This document shows, in pieces, positions 28,565-38,103 of a stretch of DNA of 64,000 bases. Under the pieces are notes generated by a model. That model did not search any database and had not been told where the DNA came from. It worked only from the letters and a program-made list of their open reading frames with translations. The stretch is taken from contig CAWCAJ010000001.1 in NCBI GenBank assembly GCA_963793465.1, positions 682,001-746,000 on the forward strand, read 5' to 3'. How positions within the stretch are numbered: the first letter of the stretch is position 1; the number at the start of each line of letters is the position of its first letter. This stretch comes from CAJQPP01 sp963793465 (GTDB taxonomy: Bacteria; Planctomycetota; Planctomycetia; Pirellulales; Pirellulaceae). The translations under genes were made by a program, and so were the position numbers.

Positions 28565-28839
28565 GCTTACCCTGGATTACGGGAAACGGCGGCGGACCTG
28601 AACGGTCTGACCGAACGCCGACTGCCCTGGGATGGGAATCACCAATCGTTTCAGTTTCCTGTTAGTGTTATCACGCCCAAAAGGGTGTCTGAGGACCGTT
28701 CTCTCAGAAAAATCGGGTATTTCTGCCGTTTAGAAAAGACTGCCAACGTAAACTGTTTTCATTCAATGACTTACGACACCCCTGACAAAACAGTCGTTTT
28801 TTGCGGTCTTTTCAACAATTCCTGGTGGTTTAAATCTTC

Positions 28840-29496
28840 ATGGAACCCCCATCGGGCAACGAATCTGCGCTTTCCGGGCAATCGCCATTCAGCCAGGCGG
28901 AATTGTTGGCGGAGTTACGGGCGCGTCGAGAAGAGAGTTTTGCCGAGTTTTTCCAACAGGCCAAACAGCGATTGCAGCGAATTGTCAGGTTTCGCCTGGA
29001 TTACCGATTACGCGGACGGGTGGCGGAATCGGATGTCATTCAGGAAACCTACGTTCGCGCGGCGGAGCGTCTGGATCGATACCTGGATAATCCCGAAGTA
29101 CCTTTTTTTGTTTGGCTCCGCTCGGAGTTGCATCAGAAGTTGATTGAAGTGCACCGCACGCACTTCATGGCTGGCAAACGGGATGTTCGCAGGGAGCGAG
29201 TGATTCATCGGGCGCATACCGGCCAGACGTCGATTGCGTTGGCCGCGCATCTGGTCGGTCAGATGACGTCTGCCAGCCAGTTGATTGAAAAAGCGGAGCA
29301 GATTCAAACGCTGCAAATTGCCCTGGACGAGATGAACGAAACGGATCGCGAAGTCATCGCACTGAGGCACTTTGAAGAGTTATCAAACGTGGAGACCGCA
29401 GAGATCCTGGGAATTGAAACTTCTGCGGCAAGCAAACGATACCTGCGGGCACTGAAACGCATGCGGGAAATTTTTGAGAAACACCAGACGCAGTGA
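28840..29496 (+). CDS. ECF-type RNA polymerase sigma factor
   Basis: This is a 218-residue sigma-70 family protein of the extracytoplasmic-function kind. Region 2 contains RLRGRVAESDVIQETYVRA, the planctomycete form of the sigma-2 helix. Region 4 is TDREVIALRHFEELSNVETAEILGI with a helix-turn-helix. There is an unusual extended linker of about 60 residues between the regions (HRAHTGQTSIALAAHLVGQ). No anti-sigma factor follows. Instead its TGA overlaps the GTG of a Ser/Thr kinase gene (GTGA), so the sigma factor is probably regulated by that kinase, an arrangement common in Planctomycetes. Confidence 0.92.
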   Translation: MEPPSGNESALSGQSPFSQAELLAELRARREESFAEFFQQAKQRLQRIVRFRLDYRLRGRVAESDVIQETYVRAAERLDRYLDNPEVPFFVWLRSELHQKLIEVHRTHFMAGKRDVRRERVIHRAHTGQTSIALAAHLVGQMTSASQLIEKAEQIQTLQIALDEMNETDREVIALRHFEELSNVETAEILGIETSAASKRYLRALKRMREIFEKHQTQ

Positions 29497-32400
29497 TTTC
29501 CGGATACGGCCAAATCGGCACTTGTCTTAACCAAGAGAAACTTTTGGACGGATCATCAGTCAATTCGCACGGCAATCATGATCTGCTCGATCAATTGGTC
29601 GAAGAGTTCACGCTGCGGGTACGGGGCGGAGAGACGCCGGCGATCGTCGACTATCAGGATCGGTATCCGGAATGGCAGGATGAGATTCACGAATTGCTTT
29701 CCTCGGTGGCCATGATTGAGGGTCTCAAGCAACAGACGACCGGCCTGTCCGGAGCGACACCGACCGTCCAGGACGAGTTGCCCAGGTGGGAACGGTTGGG
29801 GGAATACCGCATCGTTCGCGAACTGGGACGGGGTGGCATGGGGATCGTGCTGGAAGCCGTCCACGAGTCGCTGGGCCGGCGGGTCGCCATCAAGGTTCTT
29901 CCCGATCGTCTGGTCAACAACGAAAAAAGTGTCGAACGCTTTACGCGGGAAGCACGGGCCGCCGCGATCCTGCACCACAACAACATCGTCAGCGTGTTTG
30001 GCGTGGGACACAGTGACGGTTGCTACTACTATGTAATGGAGTATATCGATGGCTGTGGACTGGACCAGGTGATTCGCGGCATCCGGGCCAGGACGCAACG
30101 CCATGGAGACGCCACGCAGATCGCCGAGACCGTGCTGGCGACACGCAACGATGGGTCCCATGACGATGATTTTCAGTTATCGACACCACGCATCTCCCAG
30201 CCCAATCCGCACAACGGCGAGATGCCGCGGGGTCTGGCCCGCTTTCGTTGGGCCGCCGACCTGATGGCGGATATCGCCGACGCTTTGCAATACGCGCATG
30301 ACAAGGGCGTGCTGCATCGGGACATCAAACCCGGCAACCTGTTGCTCGACCCGTCAGGGCGTATTTGGCTGACCGACTTTGGGCTGGTCAAGGACGTTAC
30401 CAACCAGACTCTGACGCTGGCTGGGGATATCGTCGGCACACCGCAATACATGGCACCCGAATCCTTTGAGTCCCGTTACGATGTGGCCAGCGAAACCTAT
30501 TGTCTGGGCGCCACGTTGTACGAACTGGTGACCCTGCGTCCGCTGATCGAGGCCGGTAGCGCCGCAGAGATGATTCGCCGCGTCACCAAGGCCACGCCGC
30601 TGCGACCCGGCAAGCTGGACCCCCGGATCCCGGTAGATCTAACCACCATTATTGAAAAGGCCACGGCCAAGGTACCGGCCGATCGCTATTCCACCGCCGG
30701 CCAACTCCGCGACGATTTGCGGGCATTCCTGCAGAACCGACCCATCTCAGCCCGGCCCCCTTCGATTCCCCGGCGCATCCGACTGTGGAGTCAACGCAAT
30801 CCCTGGCAGGCATTATCCGTTTTGCTGATGGGTCTGGTGGCCGTCCTGGCCAGCACCGGCTTTATCGCTCGCTCCCGGTCGCTCAACGTCACGCAATCCC
30901 AGAACGAGCTGTTGAGAATCGAGAGAGACAACACGGAAAACGCCCGATTGCTGGCCGAACAGAATGCTCTGAAGTACAAGCAGCAATACGCCCGCGCCGA
31001 AGCCAACATCGAACTCTCCCTGGAGATGTTCGATGCCATGTTCAAACAGATGGTCTTGCGAGGTACCGGTCGGCCTCAAGACTTCGCCTTCGACGGCTTC
31101 CAGGAGTTGAGCGGAATCGAAACCACGATATCCAAGGATGATGCGGACTATCTGGAAAACATGCTGACCTTTATCGCCAAATTTGCCCGTGAGAACTCCG
31201 ATAACACGACGCTGGCGGCCGAGTCCGCGAAAGCCTATCGCCGCGTGGCCAATATTTACCATTGGCTGGGACGCTTTGACGACGCGCGAGAAGCCTACCA
31301 AACCGCCATCCGCCTGTACGGTCGGTTGAACGAGTCGGATCCTCAGCCCGCCAATACCCTGGAACTGGCCCAGACAAGCAACGAGTTCGGGATGCTGACA
31401 CTCAGCAACGGTGGCTATCGACAGGCCTTGAAAATTTTCATAACGGTGAAACAGGAGCTGGAATCCAGTCCCTTTGCCAGTGCCACCGCCCTGCAAATGG
31501 AGCTGGTAAAAACGCTGAACCTGCTGGGCAGTTCCGCTCCCATCGAATCGGCGGACATGCTGGTGCGGGAACGGGATCCCGAGGAAACGGCCTCCCACGA
31601 TCGCCGACGCCGGGGCTTTCGCAATTCGGCCTCCAGATCCCTTCGCAACATGCGTCGTCTGGGTGACGAAAACATCAAGCACATCCAGCAGGCGATTGAC
31701 CTGGTGAATCAACTGGTAACGACGCAGGGTCCCACCGCCGAGTTGTTGCTGGAACGAGCCAAATGCCAGTTGCGACTTGCCGAGTTGCAATACTGGATGG
31801 ATCAACCCTCGGCCAGCCTGCAGGCCCATGAGATGGCTGTCCAGGACCTGTCCCAGATCACCGATCAGATGCCCAACTCGCCTGAGTTCGACTCGGTCTT
31901 GGCCCAGGCGTACGCCATGCCCGTCGGACAAAGCCGTGCCGACAGCCTGGAACAGCTGTCGCGGGCCCACGACATTACCTCCCGGCTGTGTGAAACCTAC
32001 CCCGGTAACACCGAATACCTGCAACTGGATGCCGAGGTGAATTACCAGTTGGCCCAGCTGTACATGGAAACGGCGGAGAATCATTTGGCCATCCCGTGCC
32101 TGCAATCGGCTACCGAAGACCTCAAGCAAGTCTGGCAGGCGGCCCCCCGGAATCAAAAAATCCTCTGGCGGTTAAACGAGTTAACGACCGAATTGGCCGA
32201 GCTCTATGTGAAACAGGGTCTCTATCAGGTCGCCCGCGAGCTGCTCTCGGAAAACCTTCGCCGCATGCGGCGGATTCATCAACGCCGTGCCAATGGACGA
32301 GGAACGCCGGCACGCGAGCTGTTGACACGGCAGTGCCAATTGCTGATCGAGTGCGGGCAACAACTGGGGGATACGGAAACCCGCGAATGGTCCCAGGCGT

Positions 32401-32498
32401 TCTTGACAGAGCTCCGCGCGAATGCGGTGCCCGAACGATCCCCCGGCGGCAAACGGGAGCCCGGCGGCAAACGGGACCGCCGCAATCCAGGACGATAA
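29493..32498 (+). CDS. Membrane Ser/Thr protein kinase with C-terminal repeat region
   Basis: This is a 1001-residue Hanks-type kinase. The catalytic domain spans about residues 104-415, with the Gly loop GRGGMG (112-117), Lys134, HRDIKPGN (275-282) and DFG (295-297). A 70-residue insertion lies between the hinge and catalytic loop (residues about 195-255). One transmembrane helix follows (about 435-455, NPWQALSVLLMGLVAVLAS), then about 540 residues of TPR-like helical repeats outside the membrane, with a basic tail. It starts with GTG overlapping the sigma-factor stop by GTGA, fixing the start and implying coupled translation. It likely senses an external signal and controls the sigma factor by phosphorylation; that link is inference from gene order. 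Confidence 0.9.
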   Translation: MISGYGQIGTCLNQEKLLDGSSVNSHGNHDLLDQLVEEFTLRVRGGETPAIVDYQDRYPEWQDEIHELLSSVAMIEGLKQQTTGLSGATPTVQDELPRWERLGEYRIVRELGRGGMGIVLEAVHESLGRRVAIKVLPDRLVNNEKSVERFTREARAAAILHHNNIVSVFGVGHSDGCYYYVMEYIDGCGLDQVIRGIRARTQRHGDATQIAETVLATRNDGSHDDDFQLSTPRISQPNPHNGEMPRGLARFRWAADLMADIADALQYAHDKGVLHRDIKPGNLLLDPSGRIWLTDFGLVKDVTNQTLTLAGDIVGTPQYMAPESFESRYDVASETYCLGATLYELVTLRPLIEAGSAAEMIRRVTKATPLRPGKLDPRIPVDLTTIIEKATAKVPADRYSTAGQLRDDLRAFLQNRPISARPPSIPRRIRLWSQRNPWQALSVLLMGLVAVLASTGFIARSRSLNVTQSQNELLRIERDNTENARLLAEQNALKYKQQYARAEANIELSLEMFDAMFKQMVLRGTGRPQDFAFDGFQELSGIETTISKDDADYLENMLTFIAKFARENSDNTTLAAESAKAYRRVANIYHWLGRFDDAREAYQTAIRLYGRLNESDPQPANTLELAQTSNEFGMLTLSNGGYRQALKIFITVKQELESSPFASATALQMELVKTLNLLGSSAPIESADMLVRERDPEETASHDRRRRGFRNSASRSLRNMRRLGDENIKHIQQAIDLVNQLVTTQGPTAELLLERAKCQLRLAELQYWMDQPSASLQAHEMAVQDLSQITDQMPNSPEFDSVLAQAYAMPVGQSRADSLEQLSRAHDITSRLCETYPGNTEYLQLDAEVNYQLAQLYMETAENHLAIPCLQSATEDLKQVWQAAPRNQKILWRLNELTTELAELYVKQGLYQVARELLSENLRRMRRIHQRRANGRGTPARELLTRQCQLLIECGQQLGDTETREWSQAFLTELRANAVPERSPGGKREPGGKRDRRNPGR

Positions 32499-32662
32499 CG
32501 CGATTGGCTGCTACCGGGCAGCGCAGGCCTGCAGATCAATGGGTTGCCACCCCTTGGATCCTGGAAATGCCTCCGTCTGGCTGCAATCGAGACACCGATC
32601 GAGTATAAATTTTGCTGTGCAACGCTTTGCATCTCGATTCCGCCCGGTAGAAAGACATCACG

Positions 32663-34234
32663 ATGGGTAAACGGCTTTACCAGAACCTGTTCCGTTTTGT
32701 AGGCGTCCGGCAACTCTATCAGGACGTGGTGGTGGAGGATCGGTTGACGGACGTGAAGGCCGGCATTCGCAAGGATCTGGTCGATCTGCTGACGTCAGTC
32801 AACCAGCACAACCCGTTTTTTGAGGGCCGTTTCAGCGAATTCCTGCGTGACAACGAAACCGCGGATCAGGAAACCTTCTTTGCCAACTTTGCCAAGCTGC
32901 CCTCGTTCAGTAAAGACGATTATGCCCGGGCGGGACAACAGGTGATGACCCGGACCTATGCAGACGTGGATCCCGGTCAGATGGAACTCCGCGTGGAAGG
33001 ACGACCCTGGGAATCACTCAAACGGTTGCGACGTGGGGATTATCTGATGCCCATGGCCACCGGCGGTTCTTCCGCCCTGCCTTTGGTCGTGCATATGACC
33101 AAGCACCACATGTTTTCCATGTTGTTCACTTTTTTCAAATGCTGGTATCGCATGGGCTGGCGACCAGGGGAGCGGATGCTGATCTTCTACCCTCGCAATA
33201 CTTACAACATCGATGACATGGTCAAGTTCAACCGCTTCAGCAAATGGACAGGTTTCCGTTACCACCTGTTTGACCGGATTGACGAGCAAACGGTACGGGG
33301 ACTGGTGGATGACCTGAATGCCTACAAGCCCAAGTTATTGCTGGTTTTTCCCTCACCCATGAACATGATTGCCCACACGATCCGCCGCTTCCAACTGCCT
33401 CTCCGGCACCACCCACCCCTGATCAACGTCAGCGGAGAGACTTTCTTTGACTGTCAGAGAAAAAACATCGAAGAGGTTTTTCGAGGCAGTAAAGTGGAGG
33501 ACTCCTACGGCTCCGTGGAACTGGGTGAAATCGCCCATGAAACCCGGGGGGGTCTGGAGATTTTCGCCAATGCGGCGTATGTCGAGACGGAGCCCAATCA
33601 GGCCGGGCAACCGGAAATGGTCGTGACCAGCCTGGCCACACGCGATTTCCCCTTCATTCGTTATCGTATGCGAGATATCGCTGAAGTCAGTTTTGAAACC
33701 GATCGTCAGGGCCAGGAACGGTTTTTGATCAAACGCATCGAGGGCAAGGATTCCAATTACATACTCTCGGACCGGGGCCAGCGTTTCTATCCTTCGTTTT
33801 TCAACAGCCTGGTCAACGAACTCAACCGGCAGACTGACCATGCCATCATTGAGATCAAGGTATTTGAACGAGACCAGACAGAACTGGAAGTCCAGTTCAT
33901 CGCTCGTGAAAAGGACCAGGAACCGATGATCCAGGCACTGGCTTTGGAGTACCTGCGGGAACACCTCAGCAACCAGATGCAGTACACCATCCGCTTTGTG
34001 GACTTCATGGATCATGATTACCGCCGCAAGTACCGCGTCATTCAACGTCTGGGGGATATCGAATTCGCCGGCGGAATGGTGGGTGACGCCCGCAAGGCTG
34101 CCACGATCGAACGCGTGGAAGCAGAAACACGGACCGGCCCGTCAGCCGGCGACCCGCAACCGCCGCGCGACCCACCACCGCAGTCGGATGTTTCCCTGGC
34201 CCCAGCCGGGCAGCGGAACAGGCTGCCGCAGTAG
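32663..34234 (+). CDS. PaaK/CapK-like adenylate-forming enzyme
   Basis: This 523-residue cytoplasmic protein resembles phenylacetate-CoA ligase and the CapK group of adenylate-forming enzymes. The P-loop-like ATGGSSALPLVVH (about residues 130-142), INVSGETFF, DSYGSVELGEIA and FIRYRMRDIAEV are the family's adenylation motifs in order. A C-terminal lid domain ends with a proline-rich tail. CapK members are found in polysaccharide and secondary-metabolite clusters, and the acyl substrate cannot be predicted. The gene stands alone between the kinase and the convergent YbjN-like gene. Confidence 0.82.
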   Translation: MGKRLYQNLFRFVGVRQLYQDVVVEDRLTDVKAGIRKDLVDLLTSVNQHNPFFEGRFSEFLRDNETADQETFFANFAKLPSFSKDDYARAGQQVMTRTYADVDPGQMELRVEGRPWESLKRLRRGDYLMPMATGGSSALPLVVHMTKHHMFSMLFTFFKCWYRMGWRPGERMLIFYPRNTYNIDDMVKFNRFSKWTGFRYHLFDRIDEQTVRGLVDDLNAYKPKLLLVFPSPMNMIAHTIRRFQLPLRHHPPLINVSGETFFDCQRKNIEEVFRGSKVEDSYGSVELGEIAHETRGGLEIFANAAYVETEPNQAGQPEMVVTSLATRDFPFIRYRMRDIAEVSFETDRQGQERFLIKRIEGKDSNYILSDRGQRFYPSFFNSLVNELNRQTDHAIIEIKVFERDQTELEVQFIAREKDQEPMIQALALEYLREHLSNQMQYTIRFVDFMDHDYRRKYRVIQRLGDIEFAGGMVGDARKAATIERVEAETRTGPSAGDPQPPRDPPPQSDVSLAPAGQRNRLPQ

Positions 34235-34279
34235 TCGGCACTCCTGCGGGGTCACTTTCCCGATCAGCCGGCAGGACTT

Positions 34280-34308
34280 GGAAAACGCAGGGGCCGGGCA
34301 GGCCCGGC
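34280..34308. terminator. Hairpin at convergent gene ends
   Basis: TGGAAAACGCAGGGGC overlaps and precedes a GCCGGG - CAGG - CCCGGC hairpin (stem arms 34293-34298 and 34303-34308) between the convergent adenylate-forming enzyme and YbjN-like genes. No T-run is present. The leading 16 bases are identical to those at 20104-20119. Confidence 0.45.
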
Positions 34309-34317
34309 GTCTACCCT

Positions 34318-34767
34318 TCAAAACTCGTCGCCACCATACTTTTGTTCATAGGCATCGGCTGCGATCGCCACGTGCCACATGGCTGTCCGCAACTCGGGAG
34401 GATCCAGCGTCTCCAAAATGTGATCCACGCTGGCCACGATCATGTGCTCGGCATCGGATTCCCACATCCCATAGCGGGCGAACGAGATCTGCTCGTTCAT
34501 CATCAACAACTCGACCGCCCGCTCACGCGAAAGTCCTTGAAACAGGCCTTTCTTGATCGCATGACAGGGCGAATAGACGGTGATAACCACCGAATTCTCT
34601 ACGTGGTTTGCCGACACCCGGATGTAAACTACCTGACTGCGTCCCTCCGGCAATTCGAAACCCGAAACAAACTGCTGCCGATCCGTATCGATCTTGCCGC
34701 GAATCCCCGCCTGCGTCGCGATCTCGGCAACTCGCGTCAGTGCTTCCGGCTTGCCAGTTTCGGTCAT
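34318..34767 (-). CDS. YbjN-like domain protein
   Basis: This is a 149-residue soluble protein with the type-III-secretion-chaperone-like fold typical of YbjN/DUF1790 proteins: a helix (EALTRVAEIATQAG), a beta hairpin ending VVYIRV, and a C-terminal helical segment containing LMMNEQISFARYGMWE. The ATG at 34767 was preferred to an upstream start because the residues before it are Trp/Pro/Gly-rich and unlike the family. Its promoter region carries three 17-bp-spaced direct repeats about 140 bases upstream. Precise role unknown. Confidence 0.6.
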   Translation of the reverse strand: MTETGKPEALTRVAEIATQAGIRGKIDTDRQQFVSGFELPEGRSQVVYIRVSANHVENSVVITVYSPCHAIKKGLFQGLSRERAVELLMMNEQISFARYGMWESDAEHMIVASVDHILETLDPPELRTAMWHVAIAADAYEQKYGGDEF

Positions 34768-34904
34768 GCGATTTAGGTCCCTTCCGGCCATCCTGCTCTG
34801 CCTTGATTGTCCCAATCGGGTTCCGTCCCATTTGGGCGGACCCGGGTCCCAGGGACCGATTTCACCATCCGTGGCCCAATTTTGCAACCTTTCAGCCAGG
34901 ATAG

Positions 34905-34955
34905 ATCGGTCACTTTCCTTTATCGGTCACTTTTCAGGATCGGTCACGGGTCATC
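34905..34955. repeat. Three direct repeats with exact 17-bp period
   Basis: ATCGGTCAC occurs at 34905, 34922 and 34939, exactly 17 bases apart; the first two units also share the following TTT. The array lies between the nth gene and the start of the YbjN-like gene, upstream of the latter, so it could be an operator with sites on nearly the same face of the helix. Confidence 0.8.
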
Positions 34956-35018
34956 AACAGCCGATTGGCAACGGATCGATTGGCTGCAACGGACCGGCCC
35001 TGGCAACCCGGCAGTCAT

Positions 35019-35678
35019 TCAGGCTTTCCGGGTGGGCCTGGCGGAACGTCGTCGCGGGTAGCAGGCGCGACAGATCTCACATAGGGTTCCATCGCAGCCA
35101 CGAGCAGTGCAAAATTCACGGCCGTAAAAAATGATTCGCAAGTGCAAGGCATTCCATTGGTCGCGGGGAAAGAGTTTCTTCAGATCGGCCTCGGTCTGCC
35201 GTACGTTTTTCCCCGAGGTTAAGCCCCACCGCTGTGCCAGACGATGAATATGCGTGTCCACGGGAAAAGCGGGAACGCCAAAAGCCTGCGCCATCACCAC
35301 ACTGGCCGTCTTGTGCCCCACACCCGGCAAAGCCTCCAAGGCCTCGAAGGTGCGGGGAACCTGTCCCTGGTGCTGGTCCACCAGGATTTGTGACAATCCG
35401 AAGATGGCTTTGCTTTTTTGCGGGGACAGGCCGCAGGGCTTGATCACATCACGAATCCGCTCCACGGACAAACGGCACATCTGTTGAGGATGGTCCGCCA
35501 GTTGAAACAGGGCGGGCGTGACCTGGTTGACCCTGACATCCGTGCATTGGGCGCTTAACAGGACGGCGATCAGCAGTGTATAGGGATCGCGATGTTCCAG
35601 CGGCACCGGTGTCCGGGGATACAACTCAGCCAATCGGCGTTGAATCAACTCCGCTCGTTCCGCTCGTTTCATGGCCAA
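35019..35678 (-). CDS. nth: Endonuclease III
   Basis: This 219-residue DNA glycosylase/AP lyase removes oxidised pyrimidines in base-excision repair. The helix-hairpin-helix LPGVGHKTA carries the catalytic Lys123 and VDTHIHR the catalytic Asp141. The C-terminal iron-sulfur region has five cysteines (190, 195, 200, 203, 206) in CTARGCDGTLCEICRAC, spaced differently from the E. coli C-X6-C-X2-C-X5-C pattern, so a cluster is likely but its ligands need re-assignment. Either of two closely spaced in-frame ATGs could be the start. The gene stands alone, with a 250-base gap before the YbjN-like gene downstream. Confidence 0.93.
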   Translation of the reverse strand: MAMKRAERAELIQRRLAELYPRTPVPLEHRDPYTLLIAVLLSAQCTDVRVNQVTPALFQLADHPQQMCRLSVERIRDVIKPCGLSPQKSKAIFGLSQILVDQHQGQVPRTFEALEALPGVGHKTASVVMAQAFGVPAFPVDTHIHRLAQRWGLTSGKNVRQTEADLKKLFPRDQWNALHLRIIFYGREFCTARGCDGTLCEICRACYPRRRSARPTRKA

Positions 35679-35742
35679 TTACCGGGTTCACAAGCCCTGA
35701 CAAAAAACCAACGGGTCCGTCTGTCCGCCCCGGCGAACGGCT

Positions 35743-36867
35743 TTAACCGTCCACTTTGCTGGGTTGATAGTCATGGCCGCGGTCACGCAGCACTTCGGCC
35801 TTTTCGATGGTATCGGCGGTGACACCCGTGGCTGGCGCTTCCGGGTCAATCCTCTGCAATGCGTTCACCACATCCATGCCATCGACGACCCGCCCAAATA
35901 CGGTGTGTTTTCCATCGAGTTCATCGGTGCGACGAAAGGTCAGGAAAAACTGCGAACCTCCGGTATTGCGGGCACGTCCCTTGGCCATGCTCAGGGAACC
36001 CGTGAAATGACGGCGGTACTCGGGCTTGTAACATTCGCAGCGGATGTTGTAACCGGGTCCACCGGTCCCGTCCCCCTTGGGGCATCCCCCCTGCGCCATA
36101 AAACCATCCAGCACGCGGTGGAATTTCAAGCCGTCGTAGAAACCGCTTTTAACCAGACTGATGAAACTGGCCACTGTCTCCGGCGCGTCATTTTCAAACA
36201 GTTCCAGCACGATGTCCCCTTTGGAAGTCGTCAGCTTGACCCGCGGCAAATCATCGGCGGTCGCTTCCCTGGATCGCAGCACCAATTCACGCATGATCTC
36301 TTTCCCGGAAGGTCGCAACCGCTCGGCTTCCGCTGCCTTTTCGAAATAGGCGATATCGATATTGGCATCAATCAGTCGTTGCCCCAGAGCAAGGGCGTCG
36401 ACGTCCCGATCAAACACCGCATCGTTGATGACCAAACCGGTCAACGTCTCCAAAACACTCTGGTCGGGCTGTTCCGCGGAATCCAGCAACGCGGTACCGG
36501 CCACGCGGATCTCCTCGATCAGCAGGTTGGCTTCGTCGACCAACCGCGCATATTGGTCGCGAAAGTCGATACTGGCTTCGGCCGAGTCAGCTTCGTCAAA
36601 CTCGCGTTTGGTCTCGTCCAACTGGGCGCTGATTTCCTGGTAGCGTGTGATCAGTGCCGCGAATGACTTGTCCAGCGTGGGAGGTTCGGTGGTGGCGTCA
36701 TCGGATGCTTCGGTAGTCTCCTGCAGGTTTTCAGCGCTGCCCGATTTCTCCACCTGCCCGGAATTTTCCTGTTCCGTGCCTTGTTTATTTTCTTCCTGAG
36801 CGGCAACGGGTGCCACCCACGCCAGGCATGCCAGAAGCAGGATTCCGTACTTGAAGGTCTGGATCAT
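35743..36867 (-). CDS. Secreted cyclophilin-type peptidyl-prolyl isomerase
   Basis: This 374-residue protein has a signal peptide ending VAPVAAQ, an acidic low-complexity segment, a helical region of about 130 residues and a C-terminal cyclophilin domain. The catalytic motifs are intact: FHRVLDGFMAQGG (with the catalytic Arg), MAKGRARNTGGSQFFLTF and GKHTVFGRVVDGMDVV. An insertion with CECYKPEYRRHF before the second motif is unusual. It presumably assists folding of exported proteins. It lies 18 bases after a second cyclophilin-like gene on the same strand, so the two are probably co-transcribed, with this one second. Confidence 0.9.
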   Translation of the reverse strand: MIQTFKYGILLLACLAWVAPVAAQEENKQGTEQENSGQVEKSGSAENLQETTEASDDATTEPPTLDKSFAALITRYQEISAQLDETKREFDEADSAEASIDFRDQYARLVDEANLLIEEIRVAGTALLDSAEQPDQSVLETLTGLVINDAVFDRDVDALALGQRLIDANIDIAYFEKAAEAERLRPSGKEIMRELVLRSREATADDLPRVKLTTSKGDIVLELFENDAPETVASFISLVKSGFYDGLKFHRVLDGFMAQGGCPKGDGTGGPGYNIRCECYKPEYRRHFTGSLSMAKGRARNTGGSQFFLTFRRTDELDGKHTVFGRVVDGMDVVNALQRIDPEAPATGVTADTIEKAEVLRDRGHDYQPSKVDG

Positions 36868-36885
36868 CGAATAAGTCTCCTTGGT

Positions 36886-38103
36886 TCAGTTTTGTTTGCG
36901 TTGCATATCAATATGTTGGTAGACCTTGCCTTCCGGCTTGCGTTGGACCGTTACCCGGATAATGCGATCGGGAATCGCCTCCTCCAACCGGACAGCATCA
37001 AAATTTTCATTTAATTCATGCGTCGCTTGCAGGCGGTCGACAACGTCCATGCCCTCCACGACGCGACCCACGATCAGGGTGTTTTCACGTAGTTCGGGCA
37101 GCGGGATTTGCAGAAATCGGCAGCCCGTCGAGACGACCTGCTGGTTGGGGCCAACATTTCGCAAATCCAAACCGAAGGAACCCCGGAAGGCTCCCCGCGC
37201 CAATTCCTGCTGCTGCTGCGTGCCAATTCCGACTGGCCGCATCCGTGTCCCATCTTCGCTTTCACTGCCGGTGACGGCCAACTGGTGTTTCAGGACGAAA
37301 AAGAAACTCAGATCCACAAAAAACGGCTTCTCCTCGTTTTCGATCAACACCATCAAGTTATTGACAATATCGGGAGCCTGATCTTCGAACAACTCCACCA
37401 CGATCGGGCCCTTGGTGGTCTCGAACAGGATTCGTGGCAGACGGTCCTGCAAAGCCTCTCGCTGGCGTATCTCAACCTCACGCTGCCAATCGGTCAGAAA
37501 CTGTTGATGCGAGTCATACAGTGGCTGCAGTTCCGGGGGCAGCTTGCCTTCCAGCGCGATCCATTTCTCAAACAATTCGCCGGCGAATTGAAAATCATTG
37601 GCAAAAAAAGCTGAGCGAGCCGTATTGAAGATCAAGGCAAAATTTTCCGGGTCATGTTTCAACAGGGCCCGGCCGACGCGGGCAGAATCGCCATAGCGAA
37701 AATCATCAAAGTAACGCCGCGGCACACGATTCAGGAATTCGATGAGCTCGGGGTCGGCCGTCACCGAATTGGCCACACACTCCGTTGCGGCCTGAATCGT
37801 CTTGTGCAAGATTTCATCCCCCTGTTGCTTGAGTTCCAGATAGCGTTCCCGCAGGGCATCGGCCTCCGCTTCCTCGCAAATCTTGAACTCGCTCCAGACC
37901 TTTAACGTCTCCACATAGGTCGCACGCCATTCGCTCAAGGCGGATTCGTAGCGGGCCCGATCCGTTTCCTGCGCCAGCAAACGAGCCGTCCCCCCCAACA
38001 GGCTCACCCCCAATACGATCATCAACAGCCACCTTGCGGGGCCAAAGTCAATTCGATTCAACCACTTTCCTCGGCCTGGAACCATTGTTAACCTCGAAAC
38101 CAA
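36886..38103 (-). CDS. Degenerate cyclophilin-like secreted protein
   Basis: This 405-residue protein has an N-terminal signal-anchor (WLLMIVLGVSLLGGTARLLAQ), a helical domain of about 190 residues and a C-terminal cyclophilin fold starting ILFETTKGPIVVELFEDQAP and ending NTLIVGRVVEGMDVVDRLQ. The active-site FHR and the GSQFF segment are replaced (FFFVLKHQ; CRFLQI), so isomerase activity is unlikely. It is the first gene of the pair with the intact cyclophilin downstream. It may act as a binding or scaffold partner. An alternative start at the second Met is possible. Confidence 0.75.
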   Translation of the reverse strand: MVSRLTMVPGRGKWLNRIDFGPARWLLMIVLGVSLLGGTARLLAQETDRARYESALSEWRATYVETLKVWSEFKICEEAEADALRERYLELKQQGDEILHKTIQAATECVANSVTADPELIEFLNRVPRRYFDDFRYGDSARVGRALLKHDPENFALIFNTARSAFFANDFQFAGELFEKWIALEGKLPPELQPLYDSHQQFLTDWQREVEIRQREALQDRLPRILFETTKGPIVVELFEDQAPDIVNNLMVLIENEEKPFFVDLSFFFVLKHQLAVTGSESEDGTRMRPVGIGTQQQQELARGAFRGSFGLDLRNVGPNQQVVSTGCRFLQIPLPELRENTLIVGRVVEGMDVVDRLQATHELNENFDAVRLEEAIPDRIIRVTVQRKPEGKVYQHIDMQRKQN

